A DNA stretch of 64,000 nt from Selaginella moellendorffii (GCF_000143415.4 NW_003314279.1:788662-852661), one strand, 5' to 3'. Positions 1-12,522 are shown, numbered from the stretch's first letter. The notes: generated from the sequence alone by a model not told the origin. Program-made: numbers and translations.

Positions 1-256
1 TAGTGCACATGGTTCTTACCTTTATCCTATAGTGATTTACCATAGGATAACCATGAAGCGGAACTTAAACCCTCTATGTGCCACGTGTTATATGCCACAT
101 GTCACATGCTAAGTGTCTATAGGATAGTGGTGTGGAACCCAAGGTTTAGGGCCTTGGGCCATTGAATGAAGGAACGGTGCCAAACTCCCATATATGGAGC
201 CAAGGAGTGATGAAACCAGTCCACGAACAACTCCCAAGCATACAGCCCAAGGAGTG
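1..256 (-). mobile_element. Family A LTR, outer part (minus strand), split by family B
   Basis: This is the reverse complement of the last quarter of the 1.15-kb family A LTR seen complete at 49338-50484. The window appears to open about 2 bases inside the LTR end, because the complete copies end in TACA and this one starts at the complement of its third base. The A/T palindrome around 22-50 and decayed CACGTG-type boxes are visible. The LTR is cut at 256 by the older family B element and resumes at 15018; the target bases GAGTG occur at 252-256 and 15013-15017. In minus orientation this is the 3' LTR, since a polypurine tract adjoins its other end at 15891. There is no coding capacity. Confidence 0.85.
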
Positions 257-1582
257 TGTGAAACACAAAATCCCTAGGCCCCAAAGTGGAGCCGAAAGGG
301 TGCCATGTGGTAGTGGCCGAAGCAAAAGCCAAACGAACATAACACGTTTGGACTAAAAGGCTCTGACTTGAAAGGTCGAGAGTGGGAGTGGAACTCCCAA
401 CAGAGTGCTTAAGGAATGAGCATGAAGCGAGCAATAAGTGAGGCTCCAAAAAGGGACCTAAAAGGACCAACATATCACACATGGAAGTGTCCAAGATGGA
501 GTTCGAGGTGGACCCGAGATGGAGTTTGAGATGGAGTCCGAGATGGACCTGAGTTGGAGTCCAAGGTGGAGTCCAAGATGGAGTCCGAGATGGACCGAGA
601 TGGAGTCCGAGATGGAGTTCGAGAAGTACCCGAGATGGAGTCCAAGATGGACCCTAGATGGAGTTCGAGATGGACCGAGATGGAGTCCAAGATGGAGTTC
701 GAGATGGACCCGAGATGGAATTCAAGATGGACCCGAGATGGAGTCCGAGATGGACCCGAGATGGAGTCCGAGATGGACTCGAGATGGAGTCCAAGATGGA
801 GTCCGAAATGGACCGAGACAGAGTCCGAGATGGAGTCCGAGATGGACCCGAGATGGAATCCGAGATGGAGTCCGAGATGGACCCGAGATGGAATCCGAGA
901 TGGAGTCCGAGAAGGACCCAAGATGGAGTCTGAGGTCAAGACCAAGACCGGGACTGAGATCGGGACCGAGACCGAGACTGAGATCGGGACCGAGACCGAG
1001 ACCGACCGAGACCGGGACCGAGACTAAGATCAAGGCCGAGGCTGAGTCCAAGTCCGAGTCCAAGTCCGAGTCCGAGTTCGAGTCTGAGAGGGTGAAAGCC
1101 CAAAGCGTTTGTCTCCCAGACCCTGGGGGGTTTGGTAAGCTCCAAAAGTATAGTAAGGAGGAGGACTGTAGTGGAGCCAATTTGGCCAGGAAAGGCCAGT
1201 TTGGCCCAGGAAGGCCAGACCCAGTATTGGGTGATGAATTGACCACTGGGAAGTCCAAGACTAGAGTGAATACAGACCGATAAGCAGGGTAGCTTGGTGA
1301 AGTGTTCAAGAGCCGGCTTTAGTTCCCTCGGGAGATTGACTGCCGATGCTCCCAGTCCAAGTGTGGGTGGCACTACCTACTTGGATACCTGGTGTGGCTC
1401 AACGGAACCTCGCTCTAAGCCCATGGCTAGAGCACCTAAAGGCGGAAGGTGGGGAGAGTACCCACGGGGCTCGCGTAAGGTTACAGTGTTCCGAAATGTT
1501 GTCCCGAAGTCCTAAATAGGGGTAAGGAGGAGGAGCAGTCCTCTAGTGTAGTGACTATGGATACGGTCACATGGTGAGGAAG
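257..1582 (+). repeat. Truncated 5' LTR of the older family B element
   Basis: It aligns with the young LTR at 6608-8472 from the TGTG start through the GA-rich satellite and the downstream unique LTR body. It then jumps at about 1582 into sequence equivalent to 8545 onward of the internal region. The lost segment is the LTR 3' end plus the primer-binding site. The shared GGAAG at the junction suggests microhomology-mediated deletion. Long stop-free frames across it come from the stop-free satellite and are not genes. Confidence 0.85.
489..1095 (+). repeat. GA-rich two-phase satellite in family B LTR (copy 1)
   Basis: The array is built from units GAGATGGAGTCC (12 bp) and GAGATGGACCC (11 bp) up to about 925. 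A 6-bp array, GAGACC then GAGTCC with variants, follows to about 1095. The same order recurs in every family B LTR here. Neither strand of the consensus contains stop codons, which creates long artificial open frames. Confidence 0.9.
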
Positions 1583-3990
1583 GTCCTAAGAGTGGGCTTG
1601 TCCTTGAGGAGTAGCAAGTTGGGAAGACATGGCTCTCCACTACAGTTCACATGTGAACTTGTAGGCAAGATGGTGGATAGAAAAGGGCCAATGATGGAAC
1701 GATTTTGGGATCTTGGGAACAGTGTAAGGCTTTCCTCATTGAGTGAGGATGTGATTCAGATGAGCATTTGATGCAGCAAACGGGCTAACATAGTTGTGGT
1801 AAACAACTATAGTTGGGATCACGGGAAAGATGTAGACTCCAAAACAATAAAGGAGTCACAAGATTACCCTTATATAGTTGAGGCTGATGCTTATAACTTT
1901 GAGACCGGAATTGATGACCATGGGAGATCAAATACAGAAGAGGACACAAGTCCTCGAAATGGTAGCCGGGGCTACCTCTAATAAATGCTGGAACAACCCA
2001 AGGAGTTGGGGGTGTACTCAGAGGATGAGTTGGTATTCTCATCACATGGACAAATGGTCCTAAGGGGCAAAAGGTTGCCCCAAGAGAACAAATCAAGTGT
2101 CAGAGTAACACTTGCAAAGATGGTCCTTGTGAGTAGGACCTGAATACAAGAAGTTGTATTCCAGTGAGTTAACACCTCAAAGGTAGGACCTCACGGGTTG
2201 TCAAATGATAAAGTCCAAAAAGTTGGATGACTCAAATAAGAGTCAAAGAATAATCCTAAGGGATTGGTTGAAGCATTTGGACTGAGATGTATGGTGTCCT
2301 ATGAGGTTTGGGGAGGATCATAAGATCCAAGTATGAAAACAGTAGGTATCTCATTGATAGCAGAATGTGCCATACTAAAGTTATGAGAAAGATGTTCCCA
2401 AAAGAAAGCAACTTTGGCTCAGAGTTGGGTGCAAACACTATGGTGCGGTGCTAACGGATAGTTAGCATGAGGAACAACCATATTAGCCTTGGCAAAAACC
2501 TAGACGCTAATAAGTAGTGTCATAAGGATGGGCTAGTGGGGCCAAGGGTGTGGAGACACCAAATGTGCCAAGGTGTGATACTTTGAGGTTATATTGATAG
2601 GTTTATAAGAACCCCTTTGCCAAAGGGAATCCTAACGGAAATAGGAATGGCATAGCCTAAGCTGGAAGGTATGTGGTAGAGTGTAGTGACCAAAACAATA
2701 ATGGAGGTGTGGAAGCATCAGCAATGAGTTATAGGACTTGACAACTATGAGGCAACTAAGTAAAAGGTGCAAGATAATTTGTTAAACTGGTAGAAAGTAG
2801 TTACCCAAGACATTTTAATGGTATAAGGAAGTTAGATATACCCTTATGTAGAATAAATTGCTTATGTTGTGATATAGTAAATCAATGTCATAAAAGAGAA
2901 TGCTCATTGTCTAAGAGGCCATCATTTGGGACATCCAAACACTCTAGAACACCAGGAGGTGGTGTTTGATGTCGCGAGGGTAGTAGATAAGGCCCAAGGG
3001 ACTAAGTCCCTAACGAATGATGGATAGAAAGTGCTATCCAAATGTCCAAGGTGGCGGAGATGGGAGAAGATTGTTTACCCGAATTGGACAAAGCCAAAAA
3101 TGAAATTTTGGCAAGGCTAGTGATGGGCATGTAAGGGCCCATAAGCAACAACATTAATCCCGGTATGTGAGATTATACGGTGAGTATACCTGAATTAAGG
3201 AACCACTCCCTGAGTTGTCGGGTAGGTTCATCCCCAAGAATACTTGCTAAGGCATGGTAGAAAGTGCAAAGCTATCCTCCTAGTTTGGAGGCGAATAGCT
3301 GAAAGAAAGGTGTAAAGCCAAAAAACAAGTAGTAAAGGGATAGAACTAAACCATAGGAATCGAAGGGCATAACCAAGGGTGGTTATGCCAGTTGGGAGTG
3401 GAGAATCAAGTGAGGGCTCAAGGGTGTTATTGCTAGCAACCGTGATGCCATGGAATGTCTAAAATATGGAATTGTCCATGTTAAATTATATGGCAATTAA
3501 AAAGCTTATGAAAAAGGAGGCCTTAGCAAGCTAAAGGACAGAGTTCCTTTGAAGTTCCTAAAGACGATTCTAGGTAGCTTAATACCTAGAAAGGCCAAGT
3601 GTAAATGGTTCCTAGAGTGCGCAAAATTAAAGTGGTGCAGTAGAAGCGTGGTCTTGAAGCTGGCCATGAGGCGAGGCTATCAAGGTTGGGGAAGTAGTTC
3701 CCGAGTGTTCAAAGAGAGGGCTTTGAACGAAAGTTGATGGTTAAGGACTTTCACATTTATGCATGAACTATGTTACGGTGGCCGGATGACTTGCTAAGTG
3801 AGATTGGCAAGTTAGGGGGACAAATCCCCTAGTTGAAGGTGCTAACTTCAAAAGGGGTGGCCCATGGGGCCGAGCATGGAAGAGTCCATGCATGATCACA
3901 GACGTATCAAGTGAGAGGACTTGGCAGTGCGGGGGAACTAGGTTCCTAAGTTGTAATCTATAGTGTGCTTTAAAAATAAGTTAGTGCATT

Positions 3991-4103
3991 GGCGTGGGGA
4001 GTCATGCTAGGCATCTAGAGTGATGCCGTTTGTAGATGCATATACGAAGGTTGGGTTCGAGTCCCAACCCTATAGTGCTTGGGTTCGAGTCCCAAATCAC
4101 TAG
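3991..4103 (+). other. Multi-stem RNA module with two tRNA T-arm-like hairpins (older copy)
   Basis: This is the homologue of 10952-11064. Stem 1 keeps pairing through G-T pairs, and stem 2 is GGCATC/GATGCC. Stem 3 is TTGTA/TACGA, where the young copy has CCGTA/TACGG, so the outer C-G has become T-A. Two hairpins with the loop TTCGAGT follow. The retained pairing despite substitutions suggests the RNA fold matters or mattered. Confidence 0.6.
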
Positions 4104-5534
4104 GGCGTGGTGATGTTTTGGAATATGAGGACACTCATATTTCGGTGGTCATGGACTCTCAGTGAGGAGATTGGTTTGGGCACACTGCCAAGCAAGGGAT
4201 GCCTCGGAGTCATGATGCACGGTTAAATTGTTTAAAGTGAAAGCTTAGCATATCTAACTTGAACACTTTGGTGCAAAGGGCACCAAGGACGTGGTGAATG
4301 AGATGGGGACACCTTGTCTCAGTTGCTATGGATCCTTGGCCGGAAGGGCTGGCTTGGGCGCATTGCCAAGTGTGGAGGATGCCATCGGGGTCTGGAATAG
4401 TCAACAATTTAAAAGGGTCTGGAATACCTAGTTCCTATTGGTAGACCTGTTAAGGGGTCAAGATGAGATCACTAGGTGATTTTGTGGCTAAACCAAGACA
4501 AGGTCTTTATTTGGGTTAAGGAATATGATTCCCAGTTCAAAGGGTTGATTTGAACTATTGATAATGGTGTGGCTTGGTTGAGGTGACCAAGTGGGAAGGA
4601 CACCTAAAGGGAAATCAGTTATGCCAATACGATGGTATAGTAAGTCCAAGAAAGTAGTCTCGGGGAAAGACCCATGGGAGGGTCGCAAAGTTGGGCCGTG
4701 GATGAAGCCCGTAGCAGAAATTGCTAAAGAGACCTACTAGGGGTGAGCACCCGCTGGACTTAGCAAAGTAGAGCCTTTGCCATGGAACCAAAAGGATACC
4801 TCGAGAATGGAGGTAGTGATCCTATGTTGCTCAATGCAACAATCAATGAATAAAAGCAAAAGACTAGTGGCCAAGTGTGGGCCATGGAGTTCATTGGAAG
4901 GAATCCAAATGGCAAAGTTAGGCATGGAACACTAATGTGTTGGATGCTAACGGATTGTGAGAAAGGAAGTATGCTTCCAAGGATGGATTCCCAAATGCTC
5001 CAAGTTGGCAAAGGTGAAAGCTCCAAGAGAGGGAGTAGTGAAGTAGCCAAAGGATAGGGCCGTGGATAGCTCTAGCACAATTTATGATGGCTGGAACTTG
5101 GTGCCAAAAGTGGCATAAAATAGAAAGGAGGACGATGGTGCCCTCAAGTGGGGAGCTTCCTAGAATGGGAAGTGAAGTTGCACAATATATGTAGTGAAAG
5201 GTGTCAAAGATACCAAAGAAATTGACTTCGAGAAGTCAAAATTAAAAGTTCCAAAGTGATTTGGTTGTGTCAATAGAAGATGGGACTACTCAAGAATGAA
5301 TAGTAGGATTGAGCTAGAGAATGGGTCTCTAATGGGTTTAGCGAGAGCAAACCCAATAAAAGGGAGAGAACCACCTGAGGTGGTCAAATAAATCTCTATG
5401 TTAGAGACACTATGCTCTTTAGAGGTTGGACAAAGCATAGTGAGCCTTTGGTGTCAAACCATTGACAAATATTGGCTAAGTGCCAAGGATGGTGAGGTAA
5501 TACATGCTAGTGTTACTTTATAAAATGGTTTATT

Positions 5535-5554
5535 GTTTGATGAGGACATTGAAC
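5535..5554 (+). other. Pre-PPT hairpin with AGGA loop (older family B copy)
   Basis: The arms GTTTGATG and CATTGAAC enclose the loop AGGA. Compared with the young copy (GTTCGATG/CATCGAAC), two changes leave G-T pairs, so the stem is still pairable in RNA. It lies 21 bases upstream of the 3' LTR, just before the polypurine tract. Confidence 0.6.
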
Positions 5555-5575
5555 TTCGTCTATGGGTGGTGGAGT

Positions 5576-6607
5576 TGTGAGACACAAAATCCCTAGGCCC
5601 CAAAGTGGAGCCGAAAGGGTGCCACGTGGTAGTAGCCGAAGCAAAAGCCAAACGAGCATAACACGTTTGGATTAAAAGGCTCCGACTTGAAAGGTCGAGA
5701 GCGGGAGTGGAACTCCCAACGGAGTGCTCAAGGAACGAGCATGAAGCGAGCAATAAGTGAGGCTCCAAAAAGGGACCCAAAAGGACCAACACATCACATG
5801 TAGAAGTGTCCGAGATGGAGTTCGAGGTGGACCCGAGATGGAGTCCAAGATAGAGTCCGAGATGGACCCGAGTTGGAGTCCGAGGTGGAGTCTGAGATGG
5901 AGTTTGATATGGACCAAGATGGAGTCCGAGAAGGACCCGAGATGGAGTCCAAAATGGACCCGAGATGGAGTCCGAGATGGACCGAGATGGAGTCTGAGAT
6001 GGAGTCCGAGATGGACCTGAGATGGAGTCCAAAATGGAGTCGAAATGGACCGAGATGGAGTCCGAGGTCAAGATCGAGACCGGGACTGAGACCGGGACCA
6101 AGACCGAGACCGAGACTGAGACCGAGACCGGGACCGAGACCGAGACCGGGACCAAGACCGAGACCAAGCCCGAGGCCGAGACCAAGCCCGAGCCCGAGTC
6201 CGAGTCTGAGTCTGAGTCCGAGTCCGAGTCTGAGTTCGAGTCTGAGAAGGTGAAAGCCCAAAGCGTTCATCTCCCAAACCCTAGGGGGTTTGGTGAGCTC
6301 CAAAAGTATAGTAAGGGGGAGGATTGCAGTGGAGTCAGTTTGGCCAAGAAAGGCCAGTTTGGCCCAGGAAGGCCAGACCCAATGTTGGGTGATGAACTGA
6401 CTACTGGGAAGTCCAAGACTAGAGTGAATATAGACCGACAAGCAGGGTAGCTTGGTGAAGTGTTCAAGAGCCGACTCTAGTTCCCCCAGGAGATCGACTG
6501 GCCAATGCTCCCAGTCCAAGTGTGGGTGGCACTACCTACTTGGATACCTGGTGTGGCTCAACAAAACCTCGCTCGAAGCCCATGGCTAGAGCACCTAAAA
6601 ACAGAAG
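5576..6607 (+). repeat. 3' LTR of the older family B element, first part
   Basis: It starts TGTGAGACAC directly after the tract GGGTGGTGGAGT. The satellite spans about 5806-6246. The LTR is broken after AGAAG (6603-6607) by the young family B insertion and continues at 14377. Confidence 0.87.
5806..6246 (+). repeat. GA-rich two-phase satellite (copy 2)
   Basis: The 11/12-bp units run to about 6063 and the 6-bp units to about 6246, in the same order as in the other family B LTRs but with more degenerate units. Confidence 0.88.
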
Positions 6608-6838
6608 TGTGAGACACAAAATCCCTAGGCCCCAAAGTGGAGCCGGAAGGGCGCCACATGGTAGTGGCCGAAGCGAGAGCCAAACGAGCGTAACACGTTT
6701 GGACCAAAAGCTCCAACTTGAAAAGTCAAGAGCGGGAGTGGAACTCCCAATGAAGTGCTCGAGGAACGAGCACGAAGCGAGCAAAAGGCGAGGCTCCAAA
6801 AAGGGGACCCAAAAGGACCAACACATGACACGTGGGAG

Positions 6839-7412
6839 TGTCCGAGATGGAGTCCGAAGTGGAGTCTGAGGTGGACCCGAGTTGGAGTCCAAAGTGGAGT
6901 CCGAGATGGACCCGAGATGGACCCGAAATGGAGTCCGAGATGGAGTCCGAGGTGGACCCGAGATGGACCCGAAATGGAGTCCGAGATGGACCCGAGATGG
7001 AGTCCGAGATGGAGTCCGAGATGGAGTCCGAGGTGGACCCAAGATGGACCCGAAATGGAGTCCGAGATGGAGTCCGAGATGGACCCGAGATGGAGTCCGA
7101 GATGGAGTCCGAGATGGACCCGAGATGGACCCGAAATAGAGTCCGAGATGGAGTCCGAGATGGACCCGAGATGGAGTCCGAGATGGAGTCCGAGATGGAC
7201 CCGAGATGGACCCGAGATGGAGTCCGAGATGGAGTCCGAGATGGAGTCCGAGATGGAGTCCGAAGTCGAGACCGAGACCGGAACCGAGACCGGGACCGAG
7301 ACCGAGACCGAGACCGAGATCGGGACCGAGACCGAGACCGAGGCCGAGGCCAAGACCGAGCCCGAGCCCGAGTCCGAGTCCGAGTCCGAGTCCGAGTCCG
7401 AGTCCGGAGCCT
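6839..7412 (+). repeat. GA-rich two-phase satellite (copy 3)
   Basis: Well-preserved 11/12-bp units GAGATGGAGTCC and GAGATGGACCC run to about 7263. They are followed by GAGACC and then GAGTCC hexamers ending near 7412. Confidence 0.92.
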
Positions 7413-7472
7413 GAGAGGGTGAAGCCCAAAGCGTTCGTCTCCCAGACCCTGGGGGGTTTGGTGAGCCCCAAA

Positions 7473-7572
7473 NNNNNNNNNNNNNNNNNNNNNNNNNNNN
7501 NNNNNNNNNNNNNNNNNNNNNNNNNNNNNNNNNNNNNNNNNNNNNNNNNNNNNNNNNNNNNNNNNNNNNNNN
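7473..7572. other. Assembly gap (100 N)
   Basis: One hundred N lie inside the LTR just after the satellite. The 3' LTR of the same element covers the missing segment around 13436-13470, and shows it is shorter than 100 bases, so the gap size is nominal. Confidence 0.99.
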
Positions 7573-8475
7573 GGCCAGGAAAGGCCAGTTTGGCCCAGGA
7601 AGGCCAGACCCAGTGTTGGGTGATGAACTGACCACTGGGAAGTCCAAGACTAGAGTGAATACGGACCGACAAGCGGGGTAGCTTGGTGAAGTGTTCAAGA
7701 GCCGGCTCTAGTTCCCCCGGGAGATCGACTGGCTGATGCTCCCAGTCCAAGTGTGGGTGGCACTACCTACTTGGATACCTGGTGTGGCTCAACGGAACCC
7801 GCTCTAAGCCCATGGCTAGAGCACCTAAAGGCGATAGATGGGGAGAGTACCCAGGTGGCTCGCGTAAGGCCACGGTGTTCCGAAATGTTGTCCCAAAGGC
7901 CCAGACTGTGGAAAGGAAGAGGAGCAGTCCTCTGGGGTAGTGACCAAGGACATAGTCATGTGGTGAGGAAGTCCCAGAGGACCGTGGGACTTAGTGGTCG
8001 GGCCTGTGGGCCTCGATCCAGTGGCAGTGTTGGCAAACACGGCCAGGGGCAGAAAGGGACTTGGTAGGAACTGACAAAGGGACTTTGGGGAAGGCAACTC
8101 CCCAGGTCTGTGGGCATCCTAAGGATGCTAAGGAGTGGATCTAGGATGACCACTCGTGGACACATGGCCCAGTCTTGGAGAGACGGGGTGGTGATGCAAG
8201 TGGTGTTGAACCACTAGTGCAGTAAAGGTGAATGGCCATGGCCTTAGCGTAACGGGCCGAGATGTTAGTGGTACCTTTGGGTGTCGGTCTCAGGACCGGA
8301 CACGTGGAGCACTTGGACCAGGTGCAAGTGTGGAGTGGCATGGATGCCATTCTTGGGGCTAGCAAGTCCCAAGTCCTAAATTGGACCTATGGAGGTTGTG
8401 AACGAGACTCCTCTAAGTGGTTGGAGGTGTGGTTAAGTGACTAAAGTAGAATGGAAAAATTAGTCGCTTACAATT

Positions 8476-8487
8476 TGGTATCGGAGC
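8476..8487 (+). promoter_or_regulatory. Primer-binding site, initiator-Met tRNA type (family B)
   Basis: TGGTATCGGAGC lies 3 bases inside the 5' LTR. It differs at one base from TGGTATCAGAGC, the usual plant site complementary to the 3' end of initiator tRNA-Met. Confidence 0.85.
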
Positions 8488-10951
8488 TGTTCCTTAGTCC
8501 GACTTTTATTGGTGCTCAAGTATATCACCACTAGTGTTGGCATCGGAAGGTCCGAGGAGTGGGCCTATCCTTGAGGAGTAGCAAGTCGGGAAGACATGGC
8601 TCTCCACTACAGTTCATGTGTGAACTTGTAGACGAGGTGGTGGATAGAAAAGGGCCAATAATGGAACGACTTTGGGATCTTGGGAACAGTGCAAGGTTTT
8701 CCTCATTGAGTTGAGGATGTGATCCGGATGAGCATTTGTCTCAGCAAATTGGCTTAGGTTGTTGTGGTAAACAACTAAAGTTGGGATCACGGGAAAGATA
8801 GAGACTCCAAAACAATAAAGGAGTCACAAGATTATCCTCATATAGTTGAGGTTGGTGCTCATGAATGTGAGACCAAAGGTAATGACCGTGGAAGGTCAAA
8901 TACGGAAGAGGACTCAAGTCCTTGAAATGGTGGCCGGGGCTACCTCTAATAAATGCTGGAACAACCCAAGGAGTTGGGGGTGTATTAAGTGGATGAGTTG
9001 GTGTTCTCATCACATGGACAAGTAGTCCTAAGGGGCAAAGGTTGCCCCTAGAGAACAAAATCAAGTGTCGGAGTAACACTTGTGAAAATAGTCCTTTTGA
9101 GTAGGACAGGAACGCAAAAAGTGTATTCTAGTGAACTAGTGCCTCACAAGTAGGACCTTACGGGTCTGTGGATTAACCAAGTCCAAAACTGCTGGATGAC
9201 TCAAGTAGAGTCAACGAATGGTCCTAAAAGGACTGAATGAAGCATTTGGACTGAGGTGCGTTGTACCCCACAAAGGATGGGGGGGGGATCATAGGATCCA
9301 AGGATGAGAACAGAGAGTATCTCATCGATGGCAAAATGTGCCATGCTAAAGTTATGGGAAAGGTGTTCCCAGAAGAAAACAACTTTGACATAAAGTTGTG
9401 TGTGACCTCTATGGGGCAGTGCTAACAGACGGTTGGCATGAGAAAGAGCGGTGTTGGTCTTGGCAAAGACTTAGACACGAAGGGAAATGTCATAGAGGTA
9501 GGCTCGTGGAGCCGATGGTGTGGAGACACCAAATGTGCCAAGGTGTGATACCTTGAGGCTATGTTGGTGGGTTCATGAGAACCCCTTGCCAAAGGAATCC
9601 CAATGGAAATGGGAATGGCATAGCCTAAGCTGCAGAGCATGCAGTTGGAGTGTGGTGACCCAGATGGTGATGGAGGTGTGCAAGCACCAAGCAATGAGTT
9701 GTAGAACTTGACAACCATGAGGCAACTAAGCAAGAGGTGCAAAATAACTGGTTAAACGGGTAGAAGGTAGCTACCCAAGACTTCTAGTATAGGGAAGTCG
9801 GATATACCCTTACGGGGGATAAGTTGCTTATGTTGCGATATAGTAAGTCAATGTCATAAAAGGAAATACTCATTGTCAAGAAAGCCATCATTGGGACACC
9901 CGAACACTCTAGAACACCAGAAGGTGGTGTTTGATGTCGCGAGGGCAATGGATAAAGCCCAAGGGACTAAGTCCCTAGCGAATGGTGGATAGAAGGTGCT
10001 ATCCAAATGTCCAAGGTTGCGGAGACAGGAGAGGACTGTCTACCCGAGTTGGACAAAGCCAAAAATGGAATTTTGGCAAGGCTAGTGATGGGCATGTAAA
10101 GGCCCATAAGCAACAATGTAATCCCAGCGTGTTGGATTATAAGGTGAGCATACCCGGATTGAGGAACCACTCCCTAGGCTATTGGGTAGGTTCATCCCTA
10201 AGAATACTTGCTAAGGCATGATAGAAAGTGCAAAGCTATCCTCCTGGTCTGGAGGAGAATGACCAAAGGAAAGGTGTGAAGCCAAAAAGCAAGAAGGGGA
10301 TAGAACCGAACCATAGGAATGAAAGGGCATAACCAAGGTTGGTTATGCCAGCTGGGAGTGGAGAATCAAGAGGGTGCTCGAGGATGTTGTTGCTAGCAAC
10401 CGTGATGCCATAGAGGGTCTAAAATATGGAATTGTCCATGTTAGACTATATGGCAACTATAAAGCTTGCGAAAGGGGAGGCCTTAGCAAGTTGAGGGACA
10501 GAGTTCCTTCAAGGTTCCCAAAGACGATTCTAGGTAGCGTAGTACCTAGAAATGCCAAGTGTAAATGGTTCATGGAACGCGCGAAATCAGAGTGGCGCAG
10601 CAGAAGCGTGGTCTTGAAGCTTGCCATGAGGCAAGGTTATCAAGGTTAGGGAAGTAGTTCCCGAGTGTTCAAAGAGAGGGCTTTGAACGAAAGTCGATGG
10701 TCAAGGACTTTCACGCTTATGCAGGAACCATGTTACAATGGTCGGAGAACTTGCCAAGTGAGATTAGCACGTCGGGGGAACAAAGACCCTAGTTGAAGGT
10801 GATAACTTCAAAAAGGGTGGGCCATGGGGCCGAGCATGGAGGAGTCCATGCATGATCATAGACATGTCAAGTGAGAGGACTTGGCAGTGTGGAGGAACTA
10901 GGTTCCTAAGCTGTGATCTGTAGCGCGCTTTAAAAAATAAGTTGGTGCACC

Positions 10952-11064
10952 GGCGTGGGGAGTCACGCCAGGCATCTTGTGTGATGCCATCCGTAGATGC
11001 ATATACGGAGGTTGGGTTCGAGTCCCGACCCTCTAGTGCTTGGGTTCGAGTCCCAAATCACTAG
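10952..11064 (+). other. Five consecutive stem-loops, last two tRNA T-arm-like (family B RNA module)
   Basis: In order: GGCGTG/CACGCC (10952-10969); GGCATC/GATGCC (10971-10988); CCGTA/TACGG (10991-11008); GGTTGGG/CCCGACC with loop TTCGAGT (11010-11030); and CTAGTG plus TTGGG pairing with CCCAA plus CACTAG around a second TTCGAGT loop (11033-11064). The last two contain GGTTCGAGTCC, a perfect match to the polymerase III B-box/TPsiC consensus. Stems 2-4 have the order and spacing of D, anticodon and T arms, although stem 3 has an 8-base loop. No acceptor stem or clear A box is seen, so it is not called a tRNA gene. Confidence 0.65.
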
Positions 11065-12522
11065 GGCGTGGTGATGGTTTGGAATATGAGGACACTCATA
11101 TTTCGGTGGTCATGGACTCTCAGTGGGGAGACTGGTTTGGGCACACCGCCAAGCGAGGGATGCCTCGGAGTCGTGATGCACGGTTAGATTGCTTAGTGTG
11201 AAAGCTCAGTATATCTAACTTGAACGCTTTGGTGCAAGTGGCACCAAGGTCGTGGTGAGTGAGATGGGGACACCTAATCTCAGTTGCTATGAACCCTTGG
11301 CCGTAAGGGCTGGCTTGGGTGCACCGCCAAGTGTGGGGGATGCCCCCGGGGTTATAGTCGACAACTTGGAGGTCTAGAAGACCAAGTACCTCTTGGCAAC
11401 TCTGTTAAGGTGCCAAGGTGAGATCACTAGGTGATCTTATGGCCAGAAAAGGACAAGGTCCTTGGTTGGCTAAGGAATGAAGTTCCTGGTTCAAAATGTT
11501 GAAATTGAACTGTTTAAGGTGGTGTGGCTTGGTCGTGATAACCAAGTGGGAAGAGCACCTAAGGGAAATAAACTATGTCCGTGCGATGGCATAGTGAGTC
11601 CGAGGAAAGTAGTCTCTATAAAAGACCCATGGGAGGGTCACGAAGTTGGGCCGTGGATAGAGCCCATAGCAGAAGATGCTAAAGAGACGTACTAGGGGTG
11701 AACATCCTCCGGACTTGGCAAAGAAGAGTCTTTGCTATGGAACCGAAACAATACCTCAAGGAGGGAGGTAGAGATTCGATGTTGCTTGGTGCAACAATCA
11801 ACGGATAGGAGCAAAAGATGAGTGGCCAAGATAGGGCCGTGGAATCCCTTGGAAGGAATCCAAGTGACAAAGTTAGGCGAGGAACACTAATGTGTTGGAC
11901 GCTAACAAGTTGCGGGAAAGGAAGTGTGTTTCCAAGGAAGGATTCCGAATTGCTCCGATTTGGCAAAAGTGGAAGCTCCAAGGGAGGGAGCGGTAAGGTA
12001 GCCAAATGATAGGGCGATGAACAGCCCTAGCACAAAGTATGATAACTGGAACTTTGGCACGAAATAGAAGAGAGGATGATAGTGCCCTCGAGTAGAGAAC
12101 TTCCTAGGATGGGAAGTGGAGTTGCACAAAAGGTGCAAGGCAAGGTGTCGGAGACACCTAGGAAATTGACTCCAAGAAGTCAAAATTCAAAGTTCCAAAG
12201 TGCAAAGGTTATATCGATGGAAATTGAGACTACTCGAGAAGGAGTAGTGGGATTGACTTAGAGAAGGGTCTCTAAGAGGTTTAGCGAGAACTAAACCAAT
12301 AAAAGGAGAGAACCACTCCTTGTGGTCCAATCAGTCTCTAAGTTGGGGAGACTACCCTCCTTAGAGGATAGGCAAGGCATGGTGAGCCTTTGGTGTCAAA
12401 CCATTGAGGCATATGCAAAAGGCATGGTGAGCCTTCAATGTCAAACCATTGACAAATATTGGCTAGGTGCCAAGGATGGAAATGGTAACACATACGAGTG
12501 TTACTTTACAAAATGGTTTACC

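Larger units (their letters stand above)
1583..5575 (+). mobile_element. Internal non-coding region of the older family B element
   Basis: This stretch matches 8545-12563 of the young copy throughout, with scattered transitions. Only short frames exist and no gag or pol motif is present. It carries the multi-stem module at 3991-4103, the AGGA-loop hairpin at 5535-5554 and a polypurine tract at about 5564-5575 just before the 3' LTR. The length of internal sequence without coding function fits a LARD-type element mobilised by proteins from another element. Confidence 0.85.
6608..8472 (+). repeat. 5' LTR of the young family B element (contains assembly gap)
   Basis: The LTR runs from TGTG at 6608 to CTTACA at 8472, and its length includes 100 N at 7473-7572. 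Small differences from the 3' LTR lie next to the gap (a missing A in the GAAAGCCC segment and altered bases before the Ns), which looks like poor assembly. The satellite occupies about 6839-7412. Confidence 0.92.

Noticed and set aside
519-1283. Long open frames across the GA-rich satellites on both strands (also about 5454-6519, 6536-7750, 12501-13649, 23440-24291, 29193-30282)
   Set aside because: The repeat units contain no stop codon in any frame, so several frames are open at once. The predicted peptides are simple repeats such as SPRW or SESE, and the arrays lie inside LTRs.
6839-7263. Regular 11/12-bp repeats as a possible CRISPR-like array
   Set aside because: There are no unique spacers, the units are contiguous, and the setting is a plant LTR.
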